This document shows positions 1 to 8,346 of a stretch of 53,362 bases of DNA, in pieces. The stretch covers positions 1 to 53,362 of the forward strand of contig DAOUGD010000335.1 in NCBI GenBank assembly GCA_034429475.1, written 5' to 3'. Source of the stretch: JAKQHY01 sp034429475. Lineage in GTDB: Bacteria; Chloroflexota; Anaerolineae; B4-G1; SLSP01. The position numbers were made by a program, and so were the translations under genes. The notes under the pieces were generated by a model. The model was not told where the DNA came from and did not search any database. It saw nothing but the letters and a program-made list of their open reading frames with translations. Each line of letters begins with the position of its first letter. The first letter of the stretch is position 1.

Positions 1-519
1 AGGAAATGCTACCAAAGGTATCATCGCATACCTCCTATTGGCTGACCTTTCTTTCTATTGTACCGCCGTTTGCGGTCAAACGCCCTGTGTTAGGAGTATT
101 CGCGTGTTAACGTACTGCCAAAGTCGAGTGATAAGATCAGGATTTACGCAAACGCATGGAAATTTACCGCAGCGCGCGCAGCGTTTGCAGAGATTTTTAT
201 GGATCCTCAGTGTCCTCAGCGTTCTCTGCGGTGAAAAGCGTTCTCCCTTGAAAATAGCCACAGAGCACACAGAGGTCACAGAGAAAATACCAAACCCTTG
301 TGTCCTTTGTGTCCTTTGTGGTAAAAAATTTTCATCCAACCGCTGGTGAACGGCCAGCCGTTAATGATGAATTCCTCTGAAAATAGCAAATAGCGAATTG
401 CGAATTACGAAATCTCTGCGCCTCTGCGTCTCTGCGTTGAAAATTTTCATCCAACCGCTGGTGAACCGCAGGTTAATGAGAAATTCCTATGTGAACGTTG
501 CGTGCTCGGCAAGGCGGCT
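1..519. repeat. Gene-free composite repeat region
   Basis: No convincing gene is visible in this stretch. It holds a hairpin-type repeat of CTCTGCGGTGAAAA style at about 161-233, and an inverted repeat made of CACAGAG-like units against TCCTTTGTGG-like units at about 258-325. Two copies of a repeat with core CATCCAACCGCTGGTGAA lie at 328-376 and 443-488, separated by a 7-bp tandem repeat (AAATAGC changing into GAATTAC) at 381-411. The open frames here are repeat sequence read as codons. The block lies just 3' of the minus-strand membrane-protein gene. Confidence 0.7.
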
Positions 520-1155
520 TTATGCGACCTCAGTGTTCTTGGCCTGCCGCCACGCGGCCAGACGCGCCCCCAGCGCCAGCAACAGCGCGCCCGACACGTT
601 CACCCACGCGGTGATGTCGGCGGGCGCGACCGCGAAGCCGCGCTCCAGCAGCCGCGTCAGGCCGACGATGTAGGCAAGGATCGCCAGGGTCTTGAGCGGG
701 CCGGGCACGTTGCCGAGACGCGGGGTGACGGCGAACCGCGTCCCCGGTTCCTGCGTGATGAGCAGGACAATCTGGGCCAGCGAGATCGCCGTTTGCGCCA
801 CGTAGTAGAGCTGCGCCAGCAGCTCCGGCCAGGAGGGCATGGCGGGGCGCATCCAAAAGAGCGCGTTGTAGGCCATCGGGATGAAGGCGCTGCCGATGGC
901 GGTCATGAACGCCGCCAGGTTTTGCCAGTCCGCCGGAATCCTGACCAGGCTCGCCAGCAAGACGATGGCGCCGTAAATGTACACGACCTTCATGATGCTG
1001 GGGTACTGGCTGAGCAGATCGGTCGCCGGGTGCGCCGCGCCGAAATAGTGACGGTGAAAGATAAGGGTGGCAAAGAGCAGCAGCGTGGCTTCCAGGTTGA
1101 CCCAGGGGGCCAGCCAGTTTGTGAACATGGTTTTGAGGCGCTCGCTAAACTTCAT
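520..1155 (-). CDS. Polytopic membrane protein of unknown function
   Basis: This encodes 211 residues with about six hydrophobic segments: roughly residues 20-40, 55-72, 80-100, 110-132, 148-165 and 182-205. I do not recognise a family; there is no obvious catalytic or metal-binding motif. The start MKFSERL has a weak ribosome site, and a second Met nine codons later is possible. A good minus-strand promoter lies about 65 bp upstream (TTGCGC, 16 bp, TATTAT), so it is probably a monocistronic gene. Its stop is followed by the composite repeat block at 443-488. Function is unknown; a membrane location is the only supportable statement. Confidence 0.75.
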   Translation of the reverse strand: MKFSERLKTMFTNWLAPWVNLEATLLLFATLIFHRHYFGAAHPATDLLSQYPSIMKVVYIYGAIVLLASLVRIPADWQNLAAFMTAIGSAFIPMAYNALFWMRPAMPSWPELLAQLYYVAQTAISLAQIVLLITQEPGTRFAVTPRLGNVPGPLKTLAILAYIVGLTRLLERGFAVAPADITAWVNVSGALLLALGARLAAWRQAKNTEVA

Positions 1156-1219
1156 ACTTTGTCGGGCGTGAGTTTTTCAGTTTTGTGAATGCGGCTAATG
1201 TCATAGTCCATCACCGGGT

Positions 1220-1247
1220 ATAATACACGCAAACGGAGCCGGCGCAA
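1220..1247 (-). promoter_or_regulatory. Sigma-70-type promoter for the membrane protein gene
   Basis: On the minus strand TTGCGC (1242-1247) is followed after 16 bp by TATTAT (1220-1225), predicting a transcript start near 1213 and a leader of about 58 nt. The plus strand also reads TATAAT at 1219-1224, but no convincing gene lies close downstream on that strand. Confidence 0.5.
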
Positions 1248-1292
1248 CAACCGGGTCTTATCATTCAGAACTTACGCACATAGATGTAATTC

Positions 1293-1364
1293 TACCGCAA
1301 AGAACGCCGAGAACGCGGAGATTTTATCATTTCTCGGCGCCCGCAGTGGTCTCTGCGGTGAAAG
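1293..1364. repeat. Dispersed inverted repeat, CTCTGCGGTGAAA family
   Basis: The left half (ACCGCAAAGAACGCCGAGAA) is mirrored by TTCTCGGCG and CTCTGCGGTGAAAG in the right half, giving an imperfect hairpin. Related copies or fragments occur at about 161-233, 6234-6302, 14215-14250, 14383-14412 and 48015-48045. The remaining sequence between 1365 and 1580 shows no gene. Confidence 0.6.
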
Positions 1365-1581
1365 AAGGCCCAATGTCGAACTCACGTATGATCGGGCGCC
1401 TCTCGCCTGGCTGGATACCCATATCGAACAACATTGTGATACCTGCCCCCTCAACTGAACCGTATGGCTTTTAGGGTTGCGACAAAGTTGTGACAAAAGG
1501 GCGATAGGGGGGCGACATCTCTCGGTTAAACTTCATACTAGCACGAACGAGCGCCATCTATTTCCGAGGGAGAGCAAACCT

Positions 1582-1794
1582 ATGCAAGCACAATTGTCGA
1601 ATGAACCTTTATGGATTCCGGGCTGTCCACTGGCAGTGATTACGATGGATACCGACACCGCCTTGTTCACCTCTTTGATCGTGTGGCTGCTCACCAAGCT
1701 GGAGAATTTCGCTCGGCGGCGGGGAAACGCCCCCGATACTGATGCAACCGATCACGCTCATAGACCGGCAGTCCCAGCGCATCAGCCTCATTGA
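1582..1794 (+). pseudogene. Doubtful small ORF, possibly a 5' gene remnant
   Basis: A 70-codon frame starts at ATG 1582 behind a plausible GAGGGAGAGC ribosome site. Its first 48 codons (MQAQLSNEPLWIPGC onward) read like protein with a hydrophobic helix near residues 25-37. The last 30 codons are antisense to the 3' end of the TPR gene on the other strand and look like chance reading. The most likely meaning is a truncated gene whose 3' part was lost next to the TPR gene, or no gene at all. I recognise no family. Confidence 0.2.
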
Positions 1795-2650
1795 AGCAAC
1801 GCATCGCCTGTTGCCTATCGCCGGCAAAATAAACCAAACATCCCTGGATGAACAGGTTCTCCGGCGTTTGGGGGGCCAACTGAAAAGCGCGCGCAAAGGC
1901 ATTTCTAGCTTTTGCATCCTGACCGCCATACCAATAAGCGCAACCTAAATAGCGCCAGACCCGCGCATCTTCCGGCAACTGTTCCGTCAATTTTAAAAGC
2001 GGTTCGCCCTCACCCCAGGCATGGATTTCCGCCTGGATAGCCTCCAGAAGCGATGCAGGAACAGCGGGATCGGGCAACACCGACAACGGCACCGCGCCGC
2101 TCCAACTCAAGGCGCCGAAGACCAAGGGATGCTGTAATTGAGCTTCCAATCGCCGAATTTCAGGGGCATGTAATCGAGCCTTGCTGTCTTGATGATGGTC
2201 GCGGTAATAATTCTCGTAAGCCTTCATAGCCAGGTTAAATTGGCCCAAGGCTTCGTACAGTTCAGCCCTTACTTTAGCAAAGAAACTGTACTGATACGGG
2301 TCAGCCCAAGCCTCATCCGAAACAAAATACCCGGCGTGCGCCATATCGCCCAGGGCGGCTCGATACTTTCCCATGTATTGATAGAGTAATCCTCGGCGAT
2401 AATGCGGTAAATAGCGCTCGTGGATGGGTAAAACTTCTGGCGGACAATCAATTGCTGTGGTATACGTGGCCTCTGCCGCAGTGAAGTCATCCAGATCGCG
2501 ATAGAGGTCTCCCAACAAACACCAACCCCATGGATCATCGGGGCGAGAATCAACATGCGCCTGGAAATGCGCTAAGGCCTCCGCATAATTTCCGGCCTTC
2601 CAGGCTTGATTGCCTTTATCTAAATGGTTCCCATCTCCGTGAATGATCAT
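1691..2650 (-). CDS. TPR-repeat protein
   Basis: This encodes 319 residues of helical repeats with the TPR pattern: an N-terminal pair at about residues 7-65 (GNQAWKAGNYAEALAHF), a middle pair at about 85-150, and a C-terminal pair at about 235-295 (YLGCAYWYGGQDAKARNAF). TPR proteins are protein-interaction scaffolds; no catalytic domain is visible. The ATG at 2650 is chosen because AGGGGA lies 7 nt before it; a GTG six codons upstream is possible. It begins 21 bp after the stop of the CPYC-domain gene, so the two are probably co-transcribed. A broken copy of its 5' end lies at 3948-4208, which shows that this TPR gene type has been duplicated in the island. Confidence 0.8.
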   Translation of the reverse strand: MIIHGDGNHLDKGNQAWKAGNYAEALAHFQAHVDSRPDDPWGWCLLGDLYRDLDDFTAAEATYTTAIDCPPEVLPIHERYLPHYRRGLLYQYMGKYRAALGDMAHAGYFVSDEAWADPYQYSFFAKVRAELYEALGQFNLAMKAYENYYRDHHQDSKARLHAPEIRRLEAQLQHPLVFGALSWSGAVPLSVLPDPAVPASLLEAIQAEIHAWGEGEPLLKLTEQLPEDARVWRYLGCAYWYGGQDAKARNAFARAFQLAPQTPENLFIQGCLVYFAGDRQQAMRCFNEADALGLPVYERDRLHQYRGRFPAAERNSPAW

Positions 2651-2670
2651 GAGAATTTCCCCTACCACAC

Positions 2671-3609
2671 CTAAAAACGAGGTGGGACTAAATCGCCCAA
2701 AATGATCTCCGGCTTGCTCTCCACCGGATCGGGTAAGTCGTATACTTTTCCTTCTTCGATGTAATACGGATGTCGCCGACCCGCGACGTTAGCATATGGA
2801 AATGCGCTTGCGGGTCCGCCGACAAGGTCAGCTTCGGTGACAGGGTCTACCCAAAGCAATTTTTCGCTTTGGATCCACTTATCTAAGTCATAGTCCTGAC
2901 GATCGGCGCGTTTGCCGACAAAGCCAATCTTTTGACCATTGGCATAAGGATGCCATCCACTAAATGCGCTGCTGGCCCAGGGGACACAGAAATGAACGTG
3001 CTCCGCCGGCAGCTTCTCGGCAAAGTAAACCACAGGGTAAGCTAGGTAACGCTCGGCCACGAGAATACTGTGAACGACCGCCCGCAAGGTAGGCAAGTTG
3101 AGCACACGCGGTTTAACAAAGGGCACTTCGGCAGCCATAGGAATAGAAGTCTCCCCCACAGTCGTGATAGCCTGGCCTTGTTCAGTCGGCTGATTCCCGC
3201 AAAGATTAAGCGCCCCATCAATGCAAAACAAATGCGGGCAGCGCGATCCTTCGCCCACGTATTGCCCATCGCTCGAGCGGTGATACCAAAATTGATCCAA
3301 AAGGCTAAATATGCCGGTTTTTTTTTGCCAAATTTCAGTACCACAATAGGGACATATTGAAATCAACACCAGTGGCGTGCGCCGTCCCATTTCAAGGCTC
3401 AAGTTGGATTCTGAAGGCTCAAGGCTCTTCAACTCTTGGTAAAGCCTTGCACTTTCTTCCTTGTCAATGGTTTCGATTGCCTTTATCTTTACGCGCAGCT
3501 CACGGCTACGCTGCCGTAGACGGTCATAATCATTTCTCAACAGCAGATACTCATCAACAGTAGTCAGCGGCTTTTCGCCGGGCTGCAAAAAAGGGTAACT
3601 GACTCGCAT
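2671..3609 (-). CDS. CPxC zinc-ribbon-like domain protein, paralogue A1
   Basis: This encodes 312 residues. Residues 15-75 are charged and helical, probably a coiled coil (EYLLLRNDYDRLRQRSRELR). A cysteine pair CPYC (C86, C89) then opens a roughly 220-residue domain with a second Cys/His cluster RCPHLFC at 123-129, a putative zinc ribbon. Signature stretches further on are VAERY, YDLDKW, WVDP and AFPYAN. The protein ends in GDLVPPRF, exactly as its close paralogue at 9012-10271; their last 155 residues look about 70% identical by eye. The same domain, more diverged, ends the HEAT protein at 6477-8306 and precedes the pentapeptide repeats at 10291-12984. The RBS is TAGGAG. It starts 10 bp after the small gene upstream. 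Function is unknown; a recognition or immunity role is inference from the island context. Confidence 0.75.
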   Translation of the reverse strand: MRVSYPFLQPGEKPLTTVDEYLLLRNDYDRLRQRSRELRVKIKAIETIDKEESARLYQELKSLEPSESNLSLEMGRRTPLVLISICPYCGTEIWQKKTGIFSLLDQFWYHRSSDGQYVGEGSRCPHLFCIDGALNLCGNQPTEQGQAITTVGETSIPMAAEVPFVKPRVLNLPTLRAVVHSILVAERYLAYPVVYFAEKLPAEHVHFCVPWASSAFSGWHPYANGQKIGFVGKRADRQDYDLDKWIQSEKLLWVDPVTEADLVGGPASAFPYANVAGRRHPYYIEEGKVYDLPDPVESKPEIILGDLVPPRF

Positions 3610-3618
3610 TTAACGCTC

Positions 3619-3933
3619 CTATTTACACGTTTTCGCCCCAGCCCAATCTTTGAGATAGGCTATGATGCTTATATCACCATCCTCGTCGCCGCCGATTTCC
3701 ACGAAATCATCAAAAGAAGCGTAGTCAGGCGATGGATCCGTAACCACCCGCAAGGCATGCCCGGCATGATCGGCAAACATCTTCCAGACCACACAATTCA
3801 AAGTTTGTCTCTCATCATCTTGTGCAATTCCCGCGGGGTGGATATAGTCAACGCGATCCCCCTTTATGGCGGCTTTTCCTAACCACACCATGACTTTGCA
3901 ATCCATACATACCAGCCAAGCATAACGACTCAT
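3619..3933 (-). CDS. Small acidic protein with CxxC, unknown function
   Basis: This encodes 104 residues starting MSRYAWLVCMDCKVMVWLGK. I chose the ATG at 3933 because GAGGTG lies just before it; an ATG 8 codons upstream is possible. A CxxC pair at residues 9-12 could bind metal, followed by WKMFADHAGHALRV and an acidic stretch DDFVEIGGDEDGDIS. It is cytoplasmic, with no membrane segment. I have an impression of small orphan proteins of this MSRYAWLVC type elsewhere in bacteria but cannot name a family. It sits 10 bp upstream of the CPYC gene, so the two are likely co-transcribed. An immunity-protein role fits the size and context but is inference. Confidence 0.65.
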   Translation of the reverse strand: MSRYAWLVCMDCKVMVWLGKAAIKGDRVDYIHPAGIAQDDERQTLNCVVWKMFADHAGHALRVVTDPSPDYASFDDFVEIGGDEDGDISIIAYLKDWAGAKTCK

Positions 3934-3947
3934 GAACACCTCTAAAC

Positions 3948-4208
3948 TCACAGCCACAAAATGACATGATCACAGCAAATCGCGCCTCTTTGCTCAAACA
4001 CAAAGAAAAACGAACGCGCCAACATGTGGGTGCCGGAAGTCAACGCTCTCCACAACCGGCGGTTCCCCCATTCACGTCTGATTTTCTTTAAGAAGATGCT
4101 ACATTTCAACGGGTTGTCGGGGGGATACGCTACATGCGCTTGCAAATGCGCTAAGGCCTCCGAACGGTTCGCGGCTTTCCGGGTCTGATTGCTTTTATCC
4201 AAGCCCAT
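3948..4208 (-). pseudogene. Truncated TPR-gene copy
   Basis: The first 36 codons after ATG 4208 (LDKSNQTRKAANRSEALAHL) match the start of the intact TPR protein at 1691-2650 (LDKGNQAWKAGNYAEALAHF). The similarity is also visible in the DNA, for example GAAATGCGCTAAGGCCTCCG-like sequence on the plus strand near 2566 and 4146. Homology stops at about 4100, and the frame runs on through unrelated codons to 3948. The ATG overlaps the stop of the Imm32-like gene as TGATG. It is best read as a 5' gene remnant left by duplication and deletion. Confidence 0.7.
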
Positions 4209-4651
4209 CAGCCCTCTTCTGGCCGGATAGCGATGGTCAGCCACCAGTCGTCCTCCGAGCGGTAAATCGGCGCGTGGGCTTCCCGATCCAGGTGATTATG
4301 GATGCCCGGCGGCGCGTCGGCTATGTCGAGAATCTGCGCGGCCAGCCAGCGCAGACCTTCGCGGTTGCCGCTGAAGACGATCTCGTTGGGCTGCGGCGGG
4401 TCATCACCCCGCCGATAGCGCTCTTTTTCCAGGGCGCTGACGACCGATACGAATAGTTGAGGATCATGCATAGGCTTGTAAGGCTCCCACCCCAGATAGC
4501 TATGCTTTTGCGCTTGCGCTTCTTCCCACGAGGCGGCTTCTACCGTCCAGATACAGCGCGCGTCGGAGGGCAGTAAGCATTCGCCGCCGCGCCCGGCCTC
4601 GCAGAACGTGTAGCTGTTTTCTTGTTCGGAATGCCAGAGTTCATATTTCAT
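4208..4651 (-). CDS. Small cytoplasmic protein, Imm32-like C-terminus
   Basis: This encodes 147 residues. The N-terminal half (YELWHSEQENSYTF, then DARCIWTVEAASWEEAQAQK and HSYLGWEPYKP) is a recurring bacterial orphan domain. The C-terminal half reads IVFSGNREGLRWLAAQILDI, then HNHLD and WWLTIAIR; the GNxxGLxxLA...HxHLD...LTI layout resembles the immunity protein Imm32 family of polymorphic toxin systems. That family assignment is from memory of the pattern and is tentative. The RBS is CTGAGG nine nt upstream. It lies 36 bp after the YD-repeat gene and probably shares its transcript. No cognate toxin gene is present in the window. Confidence 0.6.
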   Translation of the reverse strand: MKYELWHSEQENSYTFCEAGRGGECLLPSDARCIWTVEAASWEEAQAQKHSYLGWEPYKPMHDPQLFVSVVSALEKERYRRGDDPPQPNEIVFSGNREGLRWLAAQILDIADAPPGIHNHLDREAHAPIYRSEDDWWLTIAIRPEEG

Positions 4652-4687
4652 TATCGGTTAACCTCAGTCCAAAGGCCAAAGCCCCCC

Positions 4688-6112
4688 CTACAATTCTGGT
4701 CGGGGATGGAGCAGATCGTACAGTGTGTCGAACAGCTTGGTGTTTTTGAATTCGGTGATGGCCTCGTCCAAGCGCGTGTCCGGCAGTTTGCCCCGCAGGG
4801 TCTGGATGATGCGGAGTGGGCGCTCCGTATCGTGCTTCAGATTGTAGAGAATAATCGCCAGACGCAGCCCCCTCGGGTCAAGCTCCGGCGTGACCAGGCG
4901 TTCGATGGCCTTGACCACCCAATCGGGGTCGTGATGGGTGAGGGCGGCCAGCACTGAGCCGCCATAGGTGGGGTCAAAGGCCATGCGGCGGATGAAGTCC
5001 ATGCCTTCATCCAGTGCGTCAGCGCGGGCGGCCAGCATGTGGATGGCGTCCAGTCCGCGATCTTTCGCCGGGTCGTCGTCGGGCAGGCGCAGCCCGGCAA
5101 AGAGCGGCCAGTGTTGGGTCATCCGCAAAACGATTTGCCGGTCGTCGCGCAGCGCTGCCGAGGTGTCCAGCACGCCCACGGCGGCGATTCTTACGGTGGG
5201 ATCGGGGTGCGTCAGGCAGCGGTGCAGAACGTCAACGAGGTGGCGTTTGATGAGCGGCGACAGGGCCGGCGATTTCACAATGCGCTCCGGCCAGTCGCCG
5301 ACGGCGTCATAAGGCCCCATGTAACAGCCGGTGCGCAGATGCATCACGAGCTTGTCTTCCAACTCCCGGCCCAAGTCCACCCCATCCAGGCAGCGGCGTT
5401 CCGCGCTCAGCGCGGTGAAATCGCAGGCGGCGAATGCGGCCTGGCTTTCGAGTGGTTGCCGGACGATGGCGAAATCTTCATTGATCAGCACTGCGCCCGT
5501 GGGAGTCTCCTCCATATATTCATAACTCGTGAGGGTGGTTTTGCCGTAAGAGTCCCTTTTGTAGATCAAAATGAGCCGGTCGTGCGGGTCATAGTGATAG
5601 GTGCTGACGGCCCACGCGCCGCGCGAGAACGTCTCCTCGACGATTTGCAGCCGGCCGGCCGCGTCGTAGGTGAAGCGATAATCGGTCGTCGCCCCGTCCT
5701 CGGCGGCCAGGTGGCGCTGGCGCTCGGCGCTGATGCGTCCCTGCGCATCGAAACTGAAGGTGGATTCGGTGTCGGGTTCTTCGTAAAAGGTGGTTTGGAG
5801 GGTGATGCGCCCGGTTTCGTCGTAAAAGTACGCATCAATCGTCGGCGGATTGGGATCGTCGGGAGCCATCGGCGCATGGGTGCGGCGCACGATTCTGCCC
5901 GCTTCGTCATAGTCGTAGGCGCACTGAAACCATTCGTCGTTTTCTGCGGTTTGGATGAGCCGGCCGGTTTCATCATACTCATAATTTTCGATGGTATCGA
6001 AGTTCGTACCGGACTCCTTATACCACGTGCGGCGCACGCGGGCCGCGCCCTGCCGGATGACAAAACCCAACGCGAGCATGTTTTTCTGGTAGAGATCGGT
6101 GTGATCGGACAT
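4688..6112 (-). CDS. YD (RHS-like) repeat protein with HEAT-like C-terminus
   Basis: This encodes 474 residues. Residues about 25-190 hold six or seven YD/RHS-type repeats (YEYDETGRLIQTA, YDYDEAGRIVRRTH, YFYDETGRITLQTT, FTYDAAGRLQIVEE, YHYDPHDRLILIYK). After a linker, residues about 265-470 form helical, HEAT-like repeats (HPDPTVRIAAVGVLDTS). There is no signal peptide, no PAAR/TcdB region and no C-terminal toxin domain, so this is not a classical RHS toxin. A YD strip joined to a HEAT solenoid would be a cytoplasmic binding protein. The RBS AAGGAGG sits 6 nt before the ATG and is the strongest in the island. The Imm32-like gene follows after 36 bp. Confidence 0.8.
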   Translation of the reverse strand: MSDHTDLYQKNMLALGFVIRQGAARVRRTWYKESGTNFDTIENYEYDETGRLIQTAENDEWFQCAYDYDEAGRIVRRTHAPMAPDDPNPPTIDAYFYDETGRITLQTTFYEEPDTESTFSFDAQGRISAERQRHLAAEDGATTDYRFTYDAAGRLQIVEETFSRGAWAVSTYHYDPHDRLILIYKRDSYGKTTLTSYEYMEETPTGAVLINEDFAIVRQPLESQAAFAACDFTALSAERRCLDGVDLGRELEDKLVMHLRTGCYMGPYDAVGDWPERIVKSPALSPLIKRHLVDVLHRCLTHPDPTVRIAAVGVLDTSAALRDDRQIVLRMTQHWPLFAGLRLPDDDPAKDRGLDAIHMLAARADALDEGMDFIRRMAFDPTYGGSVLAALTHHDPDWVVKAIERLVTPELDPRGLRLAIILYNLKHDTERPLRIIQTLRGKLPDTRLDEAITEFKNTKLFDTLYDLLHPRPEL

Positions 6113-6137
6113 GAATTCCTCCTTGAAAATAAGTCGT

Positions 6138-6208
6138 TGGAACGTTTGAACGTTTGAACGTGATTTTCATCCAACCGCTGGTGAACCGCCGGTTAATGAT
6201 GAATTTCT
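6138..6208. repeat. 8-bp tandem repeat plus CATCCAACCGCTGGTGAA element
   Basis: Three near-copies of GAACGTTT (6140-6161) run directly into the third copy of the CATCCAACCGCTGGTGAA repeat (6163-6208). This lies just upstream of the YD-repeat gene start on the minus strand, so it would be in the 5' leader. Confidence 0.6.
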
Positions 6209-6233
6209 GTGATATTGATCCGTATGCTATAGA

Positions 6234-6302
6234 ATTTTACCGCGGAGTATGCAGTGCTTGCGGAGATTTTGGCGTTTCTCGGCGTTCTCTGCGGTGAAAA
6301 AG
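6234..6302. repeat. Dispersed inverted repeat, CTCTGCGGTGAAA family
   Basis: The stretch TTTTACCGCGGAGTATGCAG... is mirrored by ...GTTCTCTGCGGTGAAAAA, which makes it another copy of the element at 1293-1364. No gene is visible between 6113 and 6476; the interval is filled by this element and its two neighbours. Confidence 0.55.
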
Positions 6303-6362
6303 ACGCCTGTGTCATCACGCGATAGGCGCTACCCCCGCGAAATATACTGAAAGTGGGCATAA

Positions 6363-6483
6363 AGTAACATTTTCTCGGACGCTGATTTTCGCAGATACAC
6401 GCAGATTATTTAAAAAATCAGCGTTCATCCGCGTTTATCTGCGTCCGACCAAGAAAAACAGCCCCCAGCAAAAATGTTACTTG
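6363..6483. repeat. Nested inverted repeats, GGACGCNGAT hairpin
   Basis: The core 6378-6447 pairs GGACGCTGATTTTCGCAGAT with a near-complementary right arm ending GCGTCC; arms of about 30 nt carry internal repetition of GCAGAT/CGC units roughly every 10 bp. An outer perfect 12-bp pair, AAGTAACATTTT (6363-6374) and AAAATGTTACTT (6472-6483), overlaps the stop codon of the HEAT gene. A second copy of the core is at 38654-38724. It would act as an RNA hairpin 3' of the minus-strand gene. Confidence 0.7.
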
Positions 6484-8306
6484 ATGACCGTTACGAGTAT
6501 ATGCCGGAATCCCCGCGCCTGTAGCGCCGCTTTCTCTTTCGCCTCCAAATCGAGAAGAGATGGATAGCCCTTCATATACGGCATCATACCTTTCACCGGC
6601 GGCAGCAACTTCGCGCCCTTGTTACGATCCACGGCCCAATAGCCCTCTAAGCCGATGATATTGGCATAAGGAAACCCTTCTACTCCCTGGCGCAGTGGAA
6701 ACCCGGCCTCAGCTTCGCCGAGCCAGTACAGTTTGCCTGCCGCTGCCCACGGAGTCAATTCGTAGTCCGTCAGGTCATACTGCCATAAGAAATTCGGATC
6801 ATACCACTTCCACGGCAACAAACTCCGCTGAAAAGCGGCCTTATCCGGGCCGAAGTACGTCACGAAATAGACGGTATAACGCGGCTGCCACGGATCGTCG
6901 TCCAGGCGACCCACCGGCAGGGCATGGATCACCGCATAGTTGCCTTCCTGTTCCAGAAAGGGCCACCAAACCCCCGGACGTTCTGAGCCGATTACCACAT
7001 CACTCACGGCCTTAACATCATCGGGAATAATGCCGTTGAGATTGACGCCGTAATGCACGGCCTGCGCATGTTCACATTCGGCAGTGTAGCTTGGATCCAT
7101 TAGCCTCGTCGAATCGTGATCGCTTCGGGGTTTAGGCCCAAACCAACCCAATCCACTCGGCTCGTTATACCACCACCCGATACCCGACAGACTGAAAGTA
7201 TCCAATGGCTCCGTAACTCGCCCGCCACAGATAGGGCAACGCGCCAGCAAAAACACCGGCAGTCGCGCCCAATACACCGATGGGAGTTCAAAACTCAGTT
7301 TACGCGCCGCCGTTCCCGCCCTTCCAAAATCACGGGCAATGCTCGCCCAATAGACGCTGCTGCGCGCTTCCTCTACCTCGGCCAGAAACGCCCGGTATGT
7401 GTCCAACGTAAAAACGGGGGCCGGTTCGCCAGCCGCCCCGGACGAAGGCTGCCAGGCCTTTTTTATCCGCTTCTCATATTCGGCGACCGCAGCCCGGATA
7501 AGCGCACGTTCTTCATCTCTGACATGCGCCTGAAGAGAAAGCAAGGCCAGGCGTATCTTCTCGTTGCTTTCGCGATCCTTGGCCTTACCCAGAAGCGAAA
7601 TCAATGTGGAGAGCGTGCGGGGATCCTCCAAGTCGGCCAGATGCTTAATGACCTTCTCCCGCTCGTATGAGCTAACCGGGAAAACTCCGGCGATCATTTT
7701 TAACAACAGATCAACCGCGCGTGGATCTCGTAACCGCGCCAACAAAAGGATCAAGCTGACCCGCGCACCAGGGCATCGTTCGATCAAACCCACGACCAGA
7801 TCAGCGTCGCCCAGTTTCTCTAAAAACCCGATGCCGGTCAGATGCACCATAGCGTCCGCGTCGTCAAAAACCGCATCAATATGCGCCAACAAGGCCTGTG
7901 GGTCCAGCCTACCCAAGGCGAATACCGCTTCACTGCGAATCTCCCTGTCGCGATCCTGCATCGCGCGCAACAACGCTTCTCGCGTCGGCGCGCTCGCCGG
8001 CATCCGGCCAAGTTCGCGGATAACATGACGACTCACTTCCTTTTGCATCGGCACGGTCCCGAGCGCCGAAGCCAACGCAAGCGCCGCCTGCGCGTCGCCC
8101 AACATGCACAACGCACTGGCGGCCATCCACCGCACGCCAGATGGGCCATCGCGCAGAGCCGTGCTCAACTGCGCCAGCGCTTCCTCCCTGTATCGTTCAA
8201 AAACAGGCAGCATGACAAGTAAATCGTGATTGCAATCCCGCTCCTGTGCATCCTCCAAGAGCCTTGGGAAGGATGCGATGGCGGCTGCGACCTTTTCACG
8301 TTCCAT
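6477..8306 (-). CDS. HEAT-repeat protein with CPxC domain, paralogue B1
   Basis: This encodes 609 residues. Residues about 30-280 are HEAT-type helical repeats (GVRWMAASALCMLGDAQAA, EIRSEAVFALGRLDPQA). A linker helix near 300-345 leads to the CPxC domain: CPICGG (C357, C360), FSLSGIGWWY, the second cluster AECEHAQAVHYGVNLNG, then VIHALPVGR, ELTPWAAAGKLYWLGE and GFPYANI. This domain aligns end to end with that of the 897-residue protein at 10291-12984 and more distantly with the two CPYC proteins. There is no signal peptide. GAGGG lies about 10 nt before the ATG. It starts 40 bp after the upstream orphan gene. HEAT solenoids bind proteins or nucleic acids; the domain's role is unknown. Confidence 0.75.
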   Translation of the reverse strand: MEREKVAAAIASFPRLLEDAQERDCNHDLLVMLPVFERYREEALAQLSTALRDGPSGVRWMAASALCMLGDAQAALALASALGTVPMQKEVSRHVIRELGRMPASAPTREALLRAMQDRDREIRSEAVFALGRLDPQALLAHIDAVFDDADAMVHLTGIGFLEKLGDADLVVGLIERCPGARVSLILLLARLRDPRAVDLLLKMIAGVFPVSSYEREKVIKHLADLEDPRTLSTLISLLGKAKDRESNEKIRLALLSLQAHVRDEERALIRAAVAEYEKRIKKAWQPSSGAAGEPAPVFTLDTYRAFLAEVEEARSSVYWASIARDFGRAGTAARKLSFELPSVYWARLPVFLLARCPICGGRVTEPLDTFSLSGIGWWYNEPSGLGWFGPKPRSDHDSTRLMDPSYTAECEHAQAVHYGVNLNGIIPDDVKAVSDVVIGSERPGVWWPFLEQEGNYAVIHALPVGRLDDDPWQPRYTVYFVTYFGPDKAAFQRSLLPWKWYDPNFLWQYDLTDYELTPWAAAGKLYWLGEAEAGFPLRQGVEGFPYANIIGLEGYWAVDRNKGAKLLPPVKGMMPYMKGYPSLLDLEAKEKAALQARGFRHILVTVIK

Positions 8307-8346
8307 GATTTGAAGCCCTCACAACTTTTCTGACCATCCCCGACGC

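Noticed and set aside
38..349. Open frames on both strands in the first 350 bases
   Set aside because: They are repeat sequence (TCCTCAGTGTCC, CACAGAG units) read as codons; no ribosome site and no protein-like pattern.
5039..6157. 372-codon plus-strand frame opposite the YD-repeat gene
   Set aside because: It is antisense to a gene with clear YD repeats and a strong ribosome site; the antisense translation has no domain pattern.
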